Of a stretch of 64,000 bases of DNA, positions 1 through 9,657 are shown one piece after another. The number at the start of each line of letters is the position of its first letter. The stretch's first letter is position 1. Source of the DNA: Planctomycetota bacterium (GTDB lineage: Bacteria > Planctomycetota > UBA1135 > GCA-002686595); NCBI GenBank assembly GCA_016712565.1, contig JADJQU010000011.1, forward strand, positions 124,001 to 188,000. The letters are read 5' to 3'. Both the position numbers and the translations under genes were made by a program. The notes under the pieces were generated by a model. The model did no database searches. It was not told the origin of the DNA and saw only the letters and a program-made list of their open reading frames with translations.

Positions 1-130
1 GGTTCATGGTCGGGCCATCCTAGCTCCGGCCGCGGTGCGAGCGCCTCGCGGGCCCGCGCGTGCCGAGGCACAGGGCCACCTTACTGGCAAGGGCTGCGCC
101 GGCCGGGCAAGGGCCCGCGCCGGGGGAACC

Positions 131-583
131 CTAGGCGCTCGCCTGCCCCTCGTCGGTGAACACGTGGTAGTCGAGGTCGTCGAAGCGCGGGGCCACGTAG
201 CCTTCCTGCTTCGAGTTCTCGAGTTCCTGGCGGTAGGCCGTCACCACCCGCGCTTGGACCTCGTCGCGGCCTTCCTGGTGGATCGGGTGCGCGATGTCGG
301 CGTACAGCCGCACGCGCCCGCGCTCGTCGAGGTCGCCGCGGCCTTCCCTGAGCCGCGCCCCGCAGTCGTTGCAGTAGCGGGCCCGGATGTGGTTCTTCCC
401 GGCGCAGGAGGGGCAGCGATCATGGAGCTTGCGGGAGGGCATGGCCACGAACAGGCCCTTGTTCCCCTCGATGACCTTCAGGTCCCGGATCACCAGGCAA
501 CTGTCCAGGGTCAGGCTGGCGAAACCGCGCAGCTTGTCGCGCTGGTCGTCGATGAGTTTGATGCGAATCTCGCTGATGTTCAT
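131..583 (-). CDS. spoVG: Septation/regulatory protein SpoVG, zinc-ribbon extended form
   Basis: 150-residue protein. The N-terminal half carries the SpoVG signature (MNISEIRIKLIDD, then FASLTLD, VIRDLKVIEG and FVAMPSRK). SpoVG proteins are small nucleic-acid-binding regulators that act in septation and global gene control in other bacteria. The classical protein is about 85-100 residues. Here the core is followed by CPSC (about residues 58-61) and CNDC (71-74), a likely C4 zinc ribbon, and a charged C-terminus. I chose the ATG at 583 because homology begins there; the open frame upstream to 1159 is only GC-driven. The gene lies downstream of ispE on the same strand, an order also found in Firmicutes. 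No convincing Shine-Dalgarno is visible. The identification is strong; the exact role in this lineage is unknown. Confidence 0.93.
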   Translation of the reverse strand: MNISEIRIKLIDDQRDKLRGFASLTLDSCLVIRDLKVIEGNKGLFVAMPSRKLHDRCPSCAGKNHIRARYCNDCGARLREGRGDLDERGRVRLYADIAHPIHQEGRDEVQARVVTAYRQELENSKQEGYVAPRFDDLDYHVFTDEGQASA

Positions 584-839
584 TGCGAGCGATTCCGAAG
601 CCGCATCCCCGGCGGGGTGTGTTTTGTCTGACGAATCCGACACCGGGACTCGATCCGGCACCGGAACCCGGCCCCGTGCCGGACCTCCCGGACCCGATTC
701 CATGTAAGGAGGTGGGCCCCCGGAGCGTGAAGAGTTCCCTTGGGCCGGCCCGCGGGTGCCGGTCGACTCCCGGCCTCCTCGGCGCGGGCGGGCGGTCCGA
801 GAAATGGGAAGGGCGGGCAGGGGAGCCCGCCGGGGCGGG

Positions 840-1856
840 CTACTCCAGGGAGCGCACGCCGTGGCCCGCGAGTCGCGCGACCCACGCGCCCCGGGCAACC
901 AGGCCCGCGGAGCGCGCCTCCCCAAGCAGCACTTCCAAGGTCGCCTGAGCCTCCTCGCGGCTTTCAAACCAACCGAAGAAGGCGGAACCCGAGCCGGCGA
1001 GGCGGAAATGGGCCGCGCCGCGGCGGTCCAGAAACGCTCGCCAGGGAGCCAGCGCGGGAACGGCCGCCAGCGCAGGCGCTTCGAGGTCGTTCCACTGGGA
1101 CGCGCGCTGCTGATCGACGGTGCGGGCTTCGCACCACGCCGACTCCGCCGCCAGGGCACGGGCGCGCAGCGTCGCGGGGTCGCCCGCGATTCCGCGCGAG
1201 GCCAGTTCGGCGTAGACCGCGGCGGTCGGGGCGCCGGCGGACGGCGCGATCACGAGCGCGAAGGAGCGGAGCCTGGGCGTGGGAAGCGGCTCGATTTCGT
1301 CGCCCCGACCGCGGCCGCGGGCATGGCCCGTGGCGCGGGCCCCGAGGAAGAACAGGTTGTCCGATCCCAGGGAGGCCAGAGCCTCGCGCACCCGGGGATC
1401 CTCGGGGGAAAGGCCCGTCAGTCGGCACGCGAGCCAGGCCGCGGCGGCCGCGTCGGAGCTGCCGCCGCCGAGGCCCGCCTGGGAGGGCACGCGCTTTTCC
1501 AGGCCCAGCACCAGGGACGTCGGCAACGACGGGCGCCCCCCCTCGCGGGCCAGGTCCAGCACGGCCCGCGCGGCCCGCAGGGCCAGGTTCGTCGCGCCCC
1601 GCGGCACGTCGGGCGTGGCCGCGGGACCGCTCAAGTCGAGGCGGTCCTCCACCGCGGATCCCAGGGACTTCCCGGTGGGCTCCGCGGGCGCCGCGGGCGC
1701 CGCCGGGCGCAATTCGAGCGTGTCGGCGAGTTCTAGGGCGGCGTAGGTCAACGCCAATTCATGGAAGCCGTCGGGACGGCGCGCCAGCGCGAAGAGCGTC
1801 GGGTTGATCTTGCACGGCGCGAGGGCACGCGCGCCGGGCGGCGCCGCGGGATTCAC
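840..1856 (-). CDS. ispE: 4-diphosphocytidyl-2-C-methyl-D-erythritol kinase
   Basis: 338 residues, GHMP-kinase family. It phosphorylates the 2-hydroxyl of CDP-methylerythritol with ATP in the cytosolic MEP isoprenoid pathway. The substrate motif KINPTLFALARRPDGFHEL begins at Lys16. The ATP loop GLGGGSSDAA is at about 128-137, the catalytic Asp of GSDNLFF is near 166, and the C-terminal GHMP motif is AGSGSAFFGWF. It is slightly longer than the usual 280-310 residues because of an Ala/Pro-rich insert around residues 50-60. The GTG start at 1856 overlaps the TGA of folK-panC by four bases (GTGA), which implies translational coupling. The upstream open frame to 3044 is antisense-type shadow. Confidence 0.93.
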   Translation of the reverse strand: MNPAAPPGARALAPCKINPTLFALARRPDGFHELALTYAALELADTLELRPAAPAAPAEPTGKSLGSAVEDRLDLSGPAATPDVPRGATNLALRAARAVLDLAREGGRPSLPTSLVLGLEKRVPSQAGLGGGSSDAAAAAWLACRLTGLSPEDPRVREALASLGSDNLFFLGARATGHARGRGRGDEIEPLPTPRLRSFALVIAPSAGAPTAAVYAELASRGIAGDPATLRARALAAESAWCEARTVDQQRASQWNDLEAPALAAVPALAPWRAFLDRRGAAHFRLAGSGSAFFGWFESREEAQATLEVLLGEARSAGLVARGAWVARLAGHGVRSLE

Positions 1857-3280
1857 CGCACGCCGCCGATCGGCTCGTCCAGGCGCAGATTGTCGATCAG
1901 GCGCGTCGTCCCGACGCGGGCGGCCACCAGGGCCACGGCGCGCAGCAGCGGACCCGAGCAGGACGTGGCGCTCCAACGCTCGGGATCGCGCACCTCGGCA
2001 TACTCCACCTCGACCTCGCTCTCGGCGAGCGAAGCGGCCAGCAGGCGGTCGAGGGCCTCGGCGCCCCGCTCGCCCGCGAGCCAGGCATCCCGCGCCTCGC
2101 ACAGGGCGGCGAACAGGGCCGCGGCCCGCTCCCGTTCCGGGGCGCTGAGCAGTTGATTGCGCGAGGAGCGCGCGAGCCCGCTGACCTCGCGCGACGTGGG
2201 ACAGACCACGATCTCGGGCCGGCCCCGGGAGCGGGCCAGGTCCTTCACCACCAGGGACTGCTGGAAGTCCTTCTGGCCGAAGTAGGCGCGCTGGGGTTCC
2301 ACGGTGTCGAAGAGCCTGCCCACGATCGTGGCCACGCCGCGGAAGTGGCCCGGCCGATGCTTGCCCTCCAAGCCCTCGGCGCTGGGTCCGGGCTCCAGCC
2401 AGAGGGCCTCGGCGAGTCGGCCCTCGGGGGTCAGGCCGCCGGGGAAGAACTGCTCCAGGGTGCCGGTGAAGACCATCGAGGCCCCCGCGCCCGACAGGAG
2501 CGCGGTGTCGCCGTCGAAGTCCCGCGGGTAGCGCGCGAAGTCGCGCGGGTCGTTGAACTGCAGCGGATTCACGAACACGCTGGCCACGGTCAGGTCGTTC
2601 TCGCGGGCGGAGCGGCGCACCAGTTCGAGGTGGCCCACGTGCAGGGCGCCCATGGTGGGCACGAACCCCACGGAGCGGCCGGCGGCGCGGGCGTCGCGAC
2701 ACCACTGCGCCGCCGCCGCGGGAGAATCGAGGCGCACGATCGGGGTCGAAACCGCGGCGGGCGCGGGGGTGCCGGCCTGCGTCTGCGAGGCGCTGGAGGT
2801 GAGCTTGGACAGTTGGGCGCGCACGCAAAGCCCGCTGCGGCCGAGCACGCGCTCGGGCTCCAGCTCGCACAGGGGTTCCAGGACGAAGCTGCGATCCTCC
2901 AGGCGCGGGTGCGGGAGCTCCAGACCGGGCTCCGACAGGCGGGCATCGCCGTGGAACAGGAGGTCCAGGTCCAGACGCCGCGCGCCGTTGCGCGGCTGTC
3001 CCTGGCGCTCGCGCCCCGCGAGGCGCTCCAGTTGCAGCAGGCACGTGAGCAGCGCCCGGGGCGACAACTCGGTCTCCAGTTGGGCGACGCCGTTGAGGTA
3101 GCGCGCCTGCCCCGGCGGCCCCCCCACCGGATCGGTCTCGTGCCAGCTCGACGCGGCCAGCACGCGCACGCCCGGCTCCCGCGCCAGCCGCGCCAGGGCC
3201 GTTTCCAGGTTGGCGCGGCGATCCCCCAGGTTCGACCCCAGGGCGATCACGGCCTTGGCGGTGGCGAGGCGGGTGCTCAA
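1853..3280 (-). CDS. panC: Bifunctional HPPK / pantothenate synthetase (FolK-PanC fusion)
   Basis: 475 residues in two enzyme domains. Residues about 11-160 are 6-hydroxymethyl-7,8-dihydropterin pyrophosphokinase (FolK, folate synthesis): ALGSNLGD, ETDPVGGPPGQARYLNG, RNGARRLDLDLLFHGD and PHPRLEDRSFVLEPL. After a linker rich in Ser, Thr, Ala and Pro (about 161-180) comes pantothenate synthetase (PanC), which condenses pantoate and beta-alanine with ATP. It shows GFVPTMGALHVGH with the HVGH nucleotide motif at 214-217, then NPLQFNDPRDFARYPR, GHFRGVATIV, AYFGQKDFQQ and SGLARSSRN. Both motif sets look complete, so both activities are plausible. The start is the TTG at 3280, which overlaps the pssA TGA as TTGA. 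No ATG or GTG lies near the beginning of FolK homology. Folate and coenzyme A precursor enzymes are usually separate proteins. Confidence 0.9.
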   Translation of the reverse strand: MSTRLATAKAVIALGSNLGDRRANLETALARLAREPGVRVLAASSWHETDPVGGPPGQARYLNGVAQLETELSPRALLTCLLQLERLAGRERQGQPRNGARRLDLDLLFHGDARLSEPGLELPHPRLEDRSFVLEPLCELEPERVLGRSGLCVRAQLSKLTSSASQTQAGTPAPAAVSTPIVRLDSPAAAAQWCRDARAAGRSVGFVPTMGALHVGHLELVRRSARENDLTVASVFVNPLQFNDPRDFARYPRDFDGDTALLSGAGASMVFTGTLEQFFPGGLTPEGRLAEALWLEPGPSAEGLEGKHRPGHFRGVATIVGRLFDTVEPQRAYFGQKDFQQSLVVKDLARSRGRPEIVVCPTSREVSGLARSSRNQLLSAPERERAAALFAALCEARDAWLAGERGAEALDRLLAASLAESEVEVEYAEVRDPERWSATSCSGPLLRAVALVAARVGTTRLIDNLRLDEPIGGVR

Positions 3281-4125
3281 GGGACGGGGGCAGTGGGGCG
3301 CCGGATCCCGGCGCGCAGGATGCCGAACAGAACGAAGCCGTTGAAGGCCAGGAACAGGATCGGGATCGGAGCGAGCCACACCAGGAAGGCGCCGAACACC
3401 AACCACACCAGGGCCAGGAAGGGCCCGCGGCGGGTCAGGGCGCTGGCCAGGTGCGTGTAGCGCACCCGGCTCACCATCAGGAATCCCAGGAGCGGCAGGA
3501 GCGCCGCCAGGCCGGGCAGGAACCACCAGGGCAGGGCCAGGTCCAGGTCCCGGGCCAGCCCCATGAAGTGCCCCACGGGAGTCGGCGTGCCGGTGTCCAT
3601 CTCGAGTTCCGGCTTGCGGGCCACCAGATAGAAGAGGATCGCCGAGGCCACGGCTCCGGCCGCGGCGGGCGAGGGCAGGCCCTTGAAGGACTGGTGGGCG
3701 TCCTCGTCCGGCTCGTTCTCCAGGTTGAAACGCACCAGGCGCAGCATGGCCATCAGACTGAAGGCCGCCGCGCACAGGAAGTGGATGCGCGGGTTGCCGC
3801 TGTAGCCCAGCAGCGGGCCCTCATGCTCGATCAGCATCTTGGCCAGCAGGGCCGGCGCGCAGCCGAAGGTCAGGGCGTCCGCGAAGGAGTCCAGCTGGGC
3901 CCCGAATTCGCTGGAGCCGCCGGTCCAGCGGGCCACCTTGCCGTCGAGCATGTCGAAGACCATGCCCAGGAAGATCAGCCAGCTCGCCGCCTCCATCTTG
4001 GCGTAGAAGAGCGCCGGGTTCCCGTTGTCCAGGGCCAGGGCGTCGATGCCCTTGGAGATCGCCAGGAGGCCGCACAGCGCGTTCGCCAGCGTCAGCAGGT
4101 TGGGCAGTGCGATGACGTCGCGCAT
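3277..4125 (-). CDS. pssA: CDP-diacylglycerol--serine O-phosphatidyltransferase
   Basis: 282-residue integral membrane enzyme of the CDP-alcohol phosphatidyltransferase family. It transfers phosphatidyl from CDP-diacylglycerol to serine, the first step to phosphatidylethanolamine. The complete family motif D58-x2-D61-G62-x2-A65-R66-x8-G75-x3-D79-x3-D83 is present, followed by several hydrophobic helices. PssA is preferred over PgsA because of the N-terminal LPNLLTLANALCGLLAI and the position of the motif. The start is ATG 4125; the longer frame to 4347 reads through low-complexity intergenic DNA. It is the first gene of the pssA, folK-panC, ispE run and diverges from eno across 254 bp. A run of nine C (on the coding strand) lies directly upstream of the start codon. 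Confidence 0.9.
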   Translation of the reverse strand: MRDVIALPNLLTLANALCGLLAISKGIDALALDNGNPALFYAKMEAASWLIFLGMVFDMLDGKVARWTGGSSEFGAQLDSFADALTFGCAPALLAKMLIEHEGPLLGYSGNPRIHFLCAAAFSLMAMLRLVRFNLENEPDEDAHQSFKGLPSPAAAGAVASAILFYLVARKPELEMDTGTPTPVGHFMGLARDLDLALPWWFLPGLAALLPLLGFLMVSRVRYTHLASALTRRGPFLALVWLVFGAFLVWLAPIPILFLAFNGFVLFGILRAGIRRPTAPVP

Positions 4126-4379
4126 CGGGGGGGGGCCGGACCCTTCCTTTCGGGGGGGCGCGGGCGGAACATCTTGGCGACGGTCCCCCCCCCTGGCAAA
4201 CCCGAGTCCCTCCGGGGGGGGCCCGGCCCTCGTCCACCATGGCCGGCGCGGGGGCCCCGGTCGGTCGCCGTCGTTGCCGCGGAGACGGGGCCGCCGACAC
4301 CCCCGAGTTCCCCGGAGTGTGAACTCGGACCCCCGATGTCCGTGCAAACCGCCCCCGGCCTTGGATAGATTGCGGGGAC

Positions 4380-5642
4380 ATGAGCGGCATCCAGAAAGTT
4401 CACGGACGCGAAATCCTCGATTCGCGCGGCAATCCCACGGTCGAGGTCGAAGTGGAACTCGAGAGCGGCGCGCGCGGCCAGGCCGCCGTGCCCTCGGGCG
4501 CGAGCACCGGCGTGCACGAGGCCCACGAGCTGCGCGACGGCGGCACGCGCTACGGCGGCAAGGGCGTCGAGCAGGCGGTGCGCGCCGTCAACACCGAGCT
4601 CTTGGCCGCGGTGCGCGGTCGGGAAGGCCTCGACCAGGCCGGCGTGGACCTGGCGATGATCGAGGCCGACGGCACGCCGAACAAAAAGCGCCTGGGCGCC
4701 AACGCGATCCTGGGCGTCTCCCTCGCGGTGGCCAAGGCCGCGGCCGAGGAAAGCGGACTGCCGCTTTACCGTTACGTGGGCGGCGCGGCCGCCAACCTGT
4801 TGCCGGTGCCGATGATGAACATCGTCAACGGCGGCGTGCACGCGGACAACAACGTGGACCTGCAGGAGTTCATGGTGATGCCCTTCGGGGCCCAGAGCTT
4901 CCGCGAGGGCCTGCGCATGGGCGTCGAGGTCTTCCACGCGCTCAAGCGGGTCTGCAAGTCCAAGGGCTACAACACGAATGTCGGCGACGAGGGCGGCTTC
5001 GCGCCGAACCTTCGCTCCAACGAGGAGGCCATCGAGCTGATCCTCTCCGCCGTGCAGTCGGTGGGCCTCAAGCCCGGGACCGACGTGCGACTGGCGGTGG
5101 ACGCGGCCTCGGCCGAGTTCCTGAAGGACGGCAAGTACACGGTGGACGGCAAGCCCCACAGCTCGGCCGAGATGGTCGAGTTCTATGGACGCTGGTGCGA
5201 GAAGTACCCGATCTTCTCCATCGAGGACGGCCTCGACCAGGACGACTGGGACGGCTGGAAGAAGCTCACTTCGCGGCTCGGCTCGCGCGTGCAACTGGTG
5301 GGCGACGACCTGTTCGTCACCAACGCCCGGCGCGTGCAGATGGGCATCGACCAGGGATGCGGCAACGCGGTGCTGGTCAAGGTGAACCAGATCGGCACGC
5401 TGACCGAGACCCTGGACACGATTGCCCTGGCTCACCGCAACGGCATGCGCTGCGTGCTGTCCCATCGCTCGGGGGAGACCGAGGACACGACCATCGCCGA
5501 CCTCGCCGTGGCCACCCACGCGGGCCAGATCAAGACCGGCGCGCCGTGCCGCTCGGATCGCGTGGCGAAGTACAACCGCCTGCTGCGCATCGAGGAAGAG
5601 CTCGGCGCGGGAGCCCGGTACGGAGCCAGCACCCTGCGCTGA
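4380..5642 (+). CDS. eno: Enolase (phosphopyruvate hydratase)
   Basis: 420 residues, normal length. It interconverts 2-phosphoglycerate and phosphoenolpyruvate in glycolysis, and in RNA-degradosome-bearing species it also joins that complex. Diagnostic blocks are GREILDSRGNPTVEVEV, VPSGASTGVHEAHELRDG, GDEGGFAPN, FSIEDGLDQDDWDGW, VGDDLFVTN, the catalytic Lys334 in LVKVNQIGTLTE and Lys385 in IKTGAPCRSDR, with SGETEDTTIADLAV between them. The start ATG at 4380 matches the conserved N-terminus. It is followed after 12 bp by a FtsB/DivIC-like gene. Confidence 0.98.
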   Translation: MSGIQKVHGREILDSRGNPTVEVEVELESGARGQAAVPSGASTGVHEAHELRDGGTRYGGKGVEQAVRAVNTELLAAVRGREGLDQAGVDLAMIEADGTPNKKRLGANAILGVSLAVAKAAAEESGLPLYRYVGGAAANLLPVPMMNIVNGGVHADNNVDLQEFMVMPFGAQSFREGLRMGVEVFHALKRVCKSKGYNTNVGDEGGFAPNLRSNEEAIELILSAVQSVGLKPGTDVRLAVDAASAEFLKDGKYTVDGKPHSSAEMVEFYGRWCEKYPIFSIEDGLDQDDWDGWKKLTSRLGSRVQLVGDDLFVTNARRVQMGIDQGCGNAVLVKVNQIGTLTETLDTIALAHRNGMRCVLSHRSGETEDTTIADLAVATHAGQIKTGAPCRSDRVAKYNRLLRIEEELGAGARYGASTLR

Positions 5643-5654
5643 GACGCCATCGCC

Positions 5655-5981
5655 ATGGAACGAGCCGTCGCGGAGAATCCCATGCCCCAGCCCACCGGTG
5701 AGCCGAGCCTCTCGACGGGAGCCGTGTTGCGCTACTGGCTTCCGGTGATCGTGGCCCTGGCGGTGTTCTGCCAGGTGGCCGTCAAGGGCCTGCGGCCCGC
5801 CCTGGCCGAGGAACGCCGGCTGGAGGACGCCACGGCCGTGCTCCTGGGCCGTTACGGGGAGTCCGTGGAGGAGTCGGCGCGGCTCGGACGCCTGCTGCGC
5901 GCCCAGCGCGACCCGGTGCTCCTGGAGCGCGAGCGGCGCGCCCTGCTGGTGAATCCGCGCGCTCCCGGCCAGGAGCGCTGA
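5655..5981 (+). CDS. FtsB/DivIC-like small bitopic membrane protein
   Basis: 108 residues. A short cytoplasmic N-terminus is followed by one hydrophobic helix (about residues 26-45, LRYWLPVIVALAVFCQVAVK) and then a charged heptad-like stretch (about 50-95). It ends in a DPVLLERERR segment that resembles the end of FtsB/DivIC septum-formation proteins. Size, topology and position right after eno match the eno-ftsB arrangement of proteobacteria. Sequence identity is weak, so the family call is an inference. An internal ATG at 5682 is an alternative start. If correct, it would be a divisome coiled-coil partner of FtsL/FtsQ-type proteins. It probably shares a transcript with eno. Confidence 0.7.
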   Translation: MERAVAENPMPQPTGEPSLSTGAVLRYWLPVIVALAVFCQVAVKGLRPALAEERRLEDATAVLLGRYGESVEESARLGRLLRAQRDPVLLERERRALLVNPRAPGQER

Positions 5982-6039
5982 GCGCAGCGCTCGCGCGTCG
6001 CGCCACGGGACTCGAGTCCGCGGCGAGCAGCCCCGCACC

Positions 6040-8184
6040 ATGAAAGCACGGCTCTGGAATTCCACGGGGGGGCGCGCACCGCGAGCTTCCGGCCTCCCCG
6101 CGCTCACCCTGTGCGCGCTGCTGTTCCACGGCGCGGCCCGGGCCGAACCCGCGACCCAGGTCGAGGGTCCCCTGAACAACGACGCCTACCTGCCCGTGGA
6201 CGCCGCCGCGGAAAGCGAGCTTTCCCGAGGGGATCAGGCCTTCGCCGCCGCCCTTTCGGGAAAGGGCCTGCCGGGGAAAGGCACCGAGAACGGGGACCCG
6301 GCCGCGCGCTGGACCACCGCCCTCGAGGCCTGGCGCAATGCCCTGGTGCGCTCGGCGCCGCGGTCCTGCGTTGCTCCCCGCCCCACGACGGCCCCGGGCG
6401 AAGTCTCTCCCTGGCCCACCGCGGACGGCGGTCCCGATCGGCACACCGAGGGCCTGGAACTCGCCGTGTTCCGCCGGCTGGCGGCCCTGCCGCCGGACGG
6501 GCGCGCGGCCTGGCGGGCGCGCTTCTCGCCCCTGGCCCAGCAGGCCCTTTCACGGGCGGGCCGTTCGCCGGAGGCACTGGCGCGGGTGGAGCGCGAGCTT
6601 TGCGCCACCGAGGGTGCCGTGCAGGCGGCTCTGGGTCTGTCGGAACTGGCCCTCGAAGAGGGAGAGATCGAGCGGGCCAGGTCCTGGCTCGGGCGGGCGC
6701 GGCGCCACTGGGAGCTGCTCATCGAGGAGGACGCGAGGGCGAGCGGCGGCGAGTCCTCGACCGCGGAAGTCTCCCGGAAGGGGGCCCTCCAGGCTGCGAT
6801 CGACCGACGGCTCGCGGCCCTGCCCCCGGGGCGCGAGCCCGCGGCGCAGGACTTCGAGGGAGCGAGCACGCTCACTTCCCTGGTGTTGCGGGAGCTGGAG
6901 CCGGCGCGGGGTTCGTCCGTCCGCGCGCGCGCCCTCGGAAGCGGTCCCCAGGCGGGCCTGGGCTTCCTGGAGAACGGCGCGGCCCTGCTGGTCACGCCAG
7001 GCAACCTCTGGGTCCTGGGGCTCGGCGACGGATCCCTGGGAGGGCCCTTCGACCACCGCGCCTGGCTGGAATCGGCGGGTTTCTCGGCGCCCACGGCCGT
7101 GGCTCCGGGCAACGCGCCGGGCTGGCGCATGGACCCGGCGATGGACGGCAACAGCGCCATCGTCGTCGTCGGCCGCTCGCTCGCGGGGCGGCCGAACTTG
7201 ATCGCCCGGGTGAAGTTCGACCCGCGGGGGAACGGGGCCCCGGAACTTCTGTGGGCCCGGCGGGCCTCGCCGGCCCAGCTCGATCCGGGCCCCGCGCGGG
7301 AAATTCCCCAGGCGGTCGAACACCCCTCCGGTGACGAGTACGAGTTCGGGCCGGGCCCCCTGTGGCTGGACCAGCAGGTGCTGGTGCTGGTCCGGCGGGC
7401 CGGGGCCGCCTCCGGGGAGCGCGAATTGGAGCTGCGGGCCTATGACCCGGAGACCGGCGCGCTGCTTTGGAGCCACTTCCTCGGCAAGGGCGGCGAGCGC
7501 GTGCGCGACGCGGGCCGTTTCGCGGCACGGGGGGCTCCGTCGATGCCCGCGGAACCCCTGCTGCTCACCCAAGCGGGCGTGCTGGCCTCCGGGCAATTGG
7601 GCTTCGCCGCCCTGGTGGATCCCCTCGATGGGCGGCCCGTGTTCTCGGTGCGCAACCACCGGCGCGATCCGAGCCGGGCGGGCTGGACCGGCTGGGGCGC
7701 GGCCCCGGCACCCCAGGGCGTCCTGGCCGGATGGGCCCCCGCGGACGCGGACTACCTGTATCTCCTGCGCACGGCGGAGAATGCCGCCGACGGCCCCCCG
7801 GGCACCGGGCCCCTGGCCCGAACTCCGGCCCCGATCGGAGAAGCCGAGGGCCTCGTGGACGCGGACGCGTCCGGGGCCCTGGTGATCGCCCGCAGTGGTG
7901 CCCGCTGGGTGCTCTCCCGCCTGGACTTCGAGAGCGGCGGGCGCGTGGACGCGCTGCGCCTGGGGCCCGAGGAGTGCTTCACCGGGCGGGCCCTCGCGAC
8001 CCCGAGTCGGGTGTTCGCGGCCAGCGATCGGGCCCTCTATCTGTTCGACCGCACCCGGGACCTGGAGCTGCTGGCCGCGCCGGCCCTGGGGGGCGCGACG
8101 CCGCGGGGGGGCAATGCCTACGGTCGGGGGAATCGAATCGTGGTGCTCTCCACCCGGCAGGTGGAGCTGTTCGAGGCGCGCTAG
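6040..8184 (+). CDS. Secreted PQQ-propeller-like protein of unknown function
   Basis: 714 residues with a probable signal peptide (basic residues, then LPALTLCALLFHGAARA, cleavage near residue 35). Residues about 40-270 are an Ala/Arg/Glu-rich helical region that could be TPR-like. The second half contains beta-propeller-like segments such as AYDPETGALLWSHFLGKG and VDPLDGRPVFSVRNHRRD, reminiscent of PQQ-type repeats. The nearby giant protein at 15395-19955 has the same design of helical plus propeller segments, so the two may be distant relatives. No catalytic motif was recognised. It is probably periplasmic or surface-located, acting as a scaffold or sensor. It lies 58 bp after the FtsB-like gene, so operon membership is possible. 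Confidence 0.75.
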   Translation: MKARLWNSTGGRAPRASGLPALTLCALLFHGAARAEPATQVEGPLNNDAYLPVDAAAESELSRGDQAFAAALSGKGLPGKGTENGDPAARWTTALEAWRNALVRSAPRSCVAPRPTTAPGEVSPWPTADGGPDRHTEGLELAVFRRLAALPPDGRAAWRARFSPLAQQALSRAGRSPEALARVERELCATEGAVQAALGLSELALEEGEIERARSWLGRARRHWELLIEEDARASGGESSTAEVSRKGALQAAIDRRLAALPPGREPAAQDFEGASTLTSLVLRELEPARGSSVRARALGSGPQAGLGFLENGAALLVTPGNLWVLGLGDGSLGGPFDHRAWLESAGFSAPTAVAPGNAPGWRMDPAMDGNSAIVVVGRSLAGRPNLIARVKFDPRGNGAPELLWARRASPAQLDPGPAREIPQAVEHPSGDEYEFGPGPLWLDQQVLVLVRRAGAASGERELELRAYDPETGALLWSHFLGKGGERVRDAGRFAARGAPSMPAEPLLLTQAGVLASGQLGFAALVDPLDGRPVFSVRNHRRDPSRAGWTGWGAAPAPQGVLAGWAPADADYLYLLRTAENAADGPPGTGPLARTPAPIGEAEGLVDADASGALVIARSGARWVLSRLDFESGGRVDALRLGPEECFTGRALATPSRVFAASDRALYLFDRTRDLELLAAPALGGATPRGGNAYGRGNRIVVLSTRQVELFEAR

Positions 8185-8610
8185 GGGCCCGGCAGGGGCC
8201 CCGGCGGGGGCCTCGGCCCGGCCCCTGGCCAGCCCGGGATCCCCCCCCGACGCCGCTCGTGGGCCCGCGAGGCCCCCCCGGTGCGGCACCGTGCGGACGG
8301 GTCGCCATTCCGGCTCCCCAGGGGGGGCCGCCGGGCCCGAGGCCTCCCCCACCTCGGTCCGAGTCGCTGACACGGGTGAAAGTCCTGTAGGAGACGCGGA
8401 TCCGCGAGCCGCGGGTGCTAAGTTCGACCAACTTTTGACCGCCGCGCCCGGCGACGCTCGTCCAACGGGCGCCGCGGACCGAATACAGCTGGAGAAAGCC
8501 CGCGCGGGCTCTCCTCCGACCGCCCCCTGGACCTGGGACGAATCCCACTTCCTCGGGGCTGTTCGAACACCCTTGACCGAGACCCCTGGAGATTCCGAGG
8601 AAGCCCCGTC
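8185..8610. other. Non-coding region upstream of the MoxR cluster
   Basis: 426 bp without a convincing gene. The first 150 bp are G/C tracts with several GGGGCC-type self-complementary stretches directly after the TAG of the preceding gene, which may help termination, but no T-run follows. A perfect 14-bp palindrome (AGCCCGCGCGGGCT, 8497-8510), flanked by GGAG and CTCC, lies about 100 bp before the moxR start and could be an operator or a hairpin in the leader. I see no clear sigma70 promoter. The promoter of the nine-gene cluster should be here. Confidence 0.5.
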
Positions 8611-9642
<1,032 letters not shown>

Positions 9643-9657
9643 GCGGAACGCCCTTCC

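Noticed and set aside
4126..4347. Longer N-terminus of pssA
   Set aside because: The extension is low-complexity and lies outside the family domain; ATG 4125 gives the expected start.
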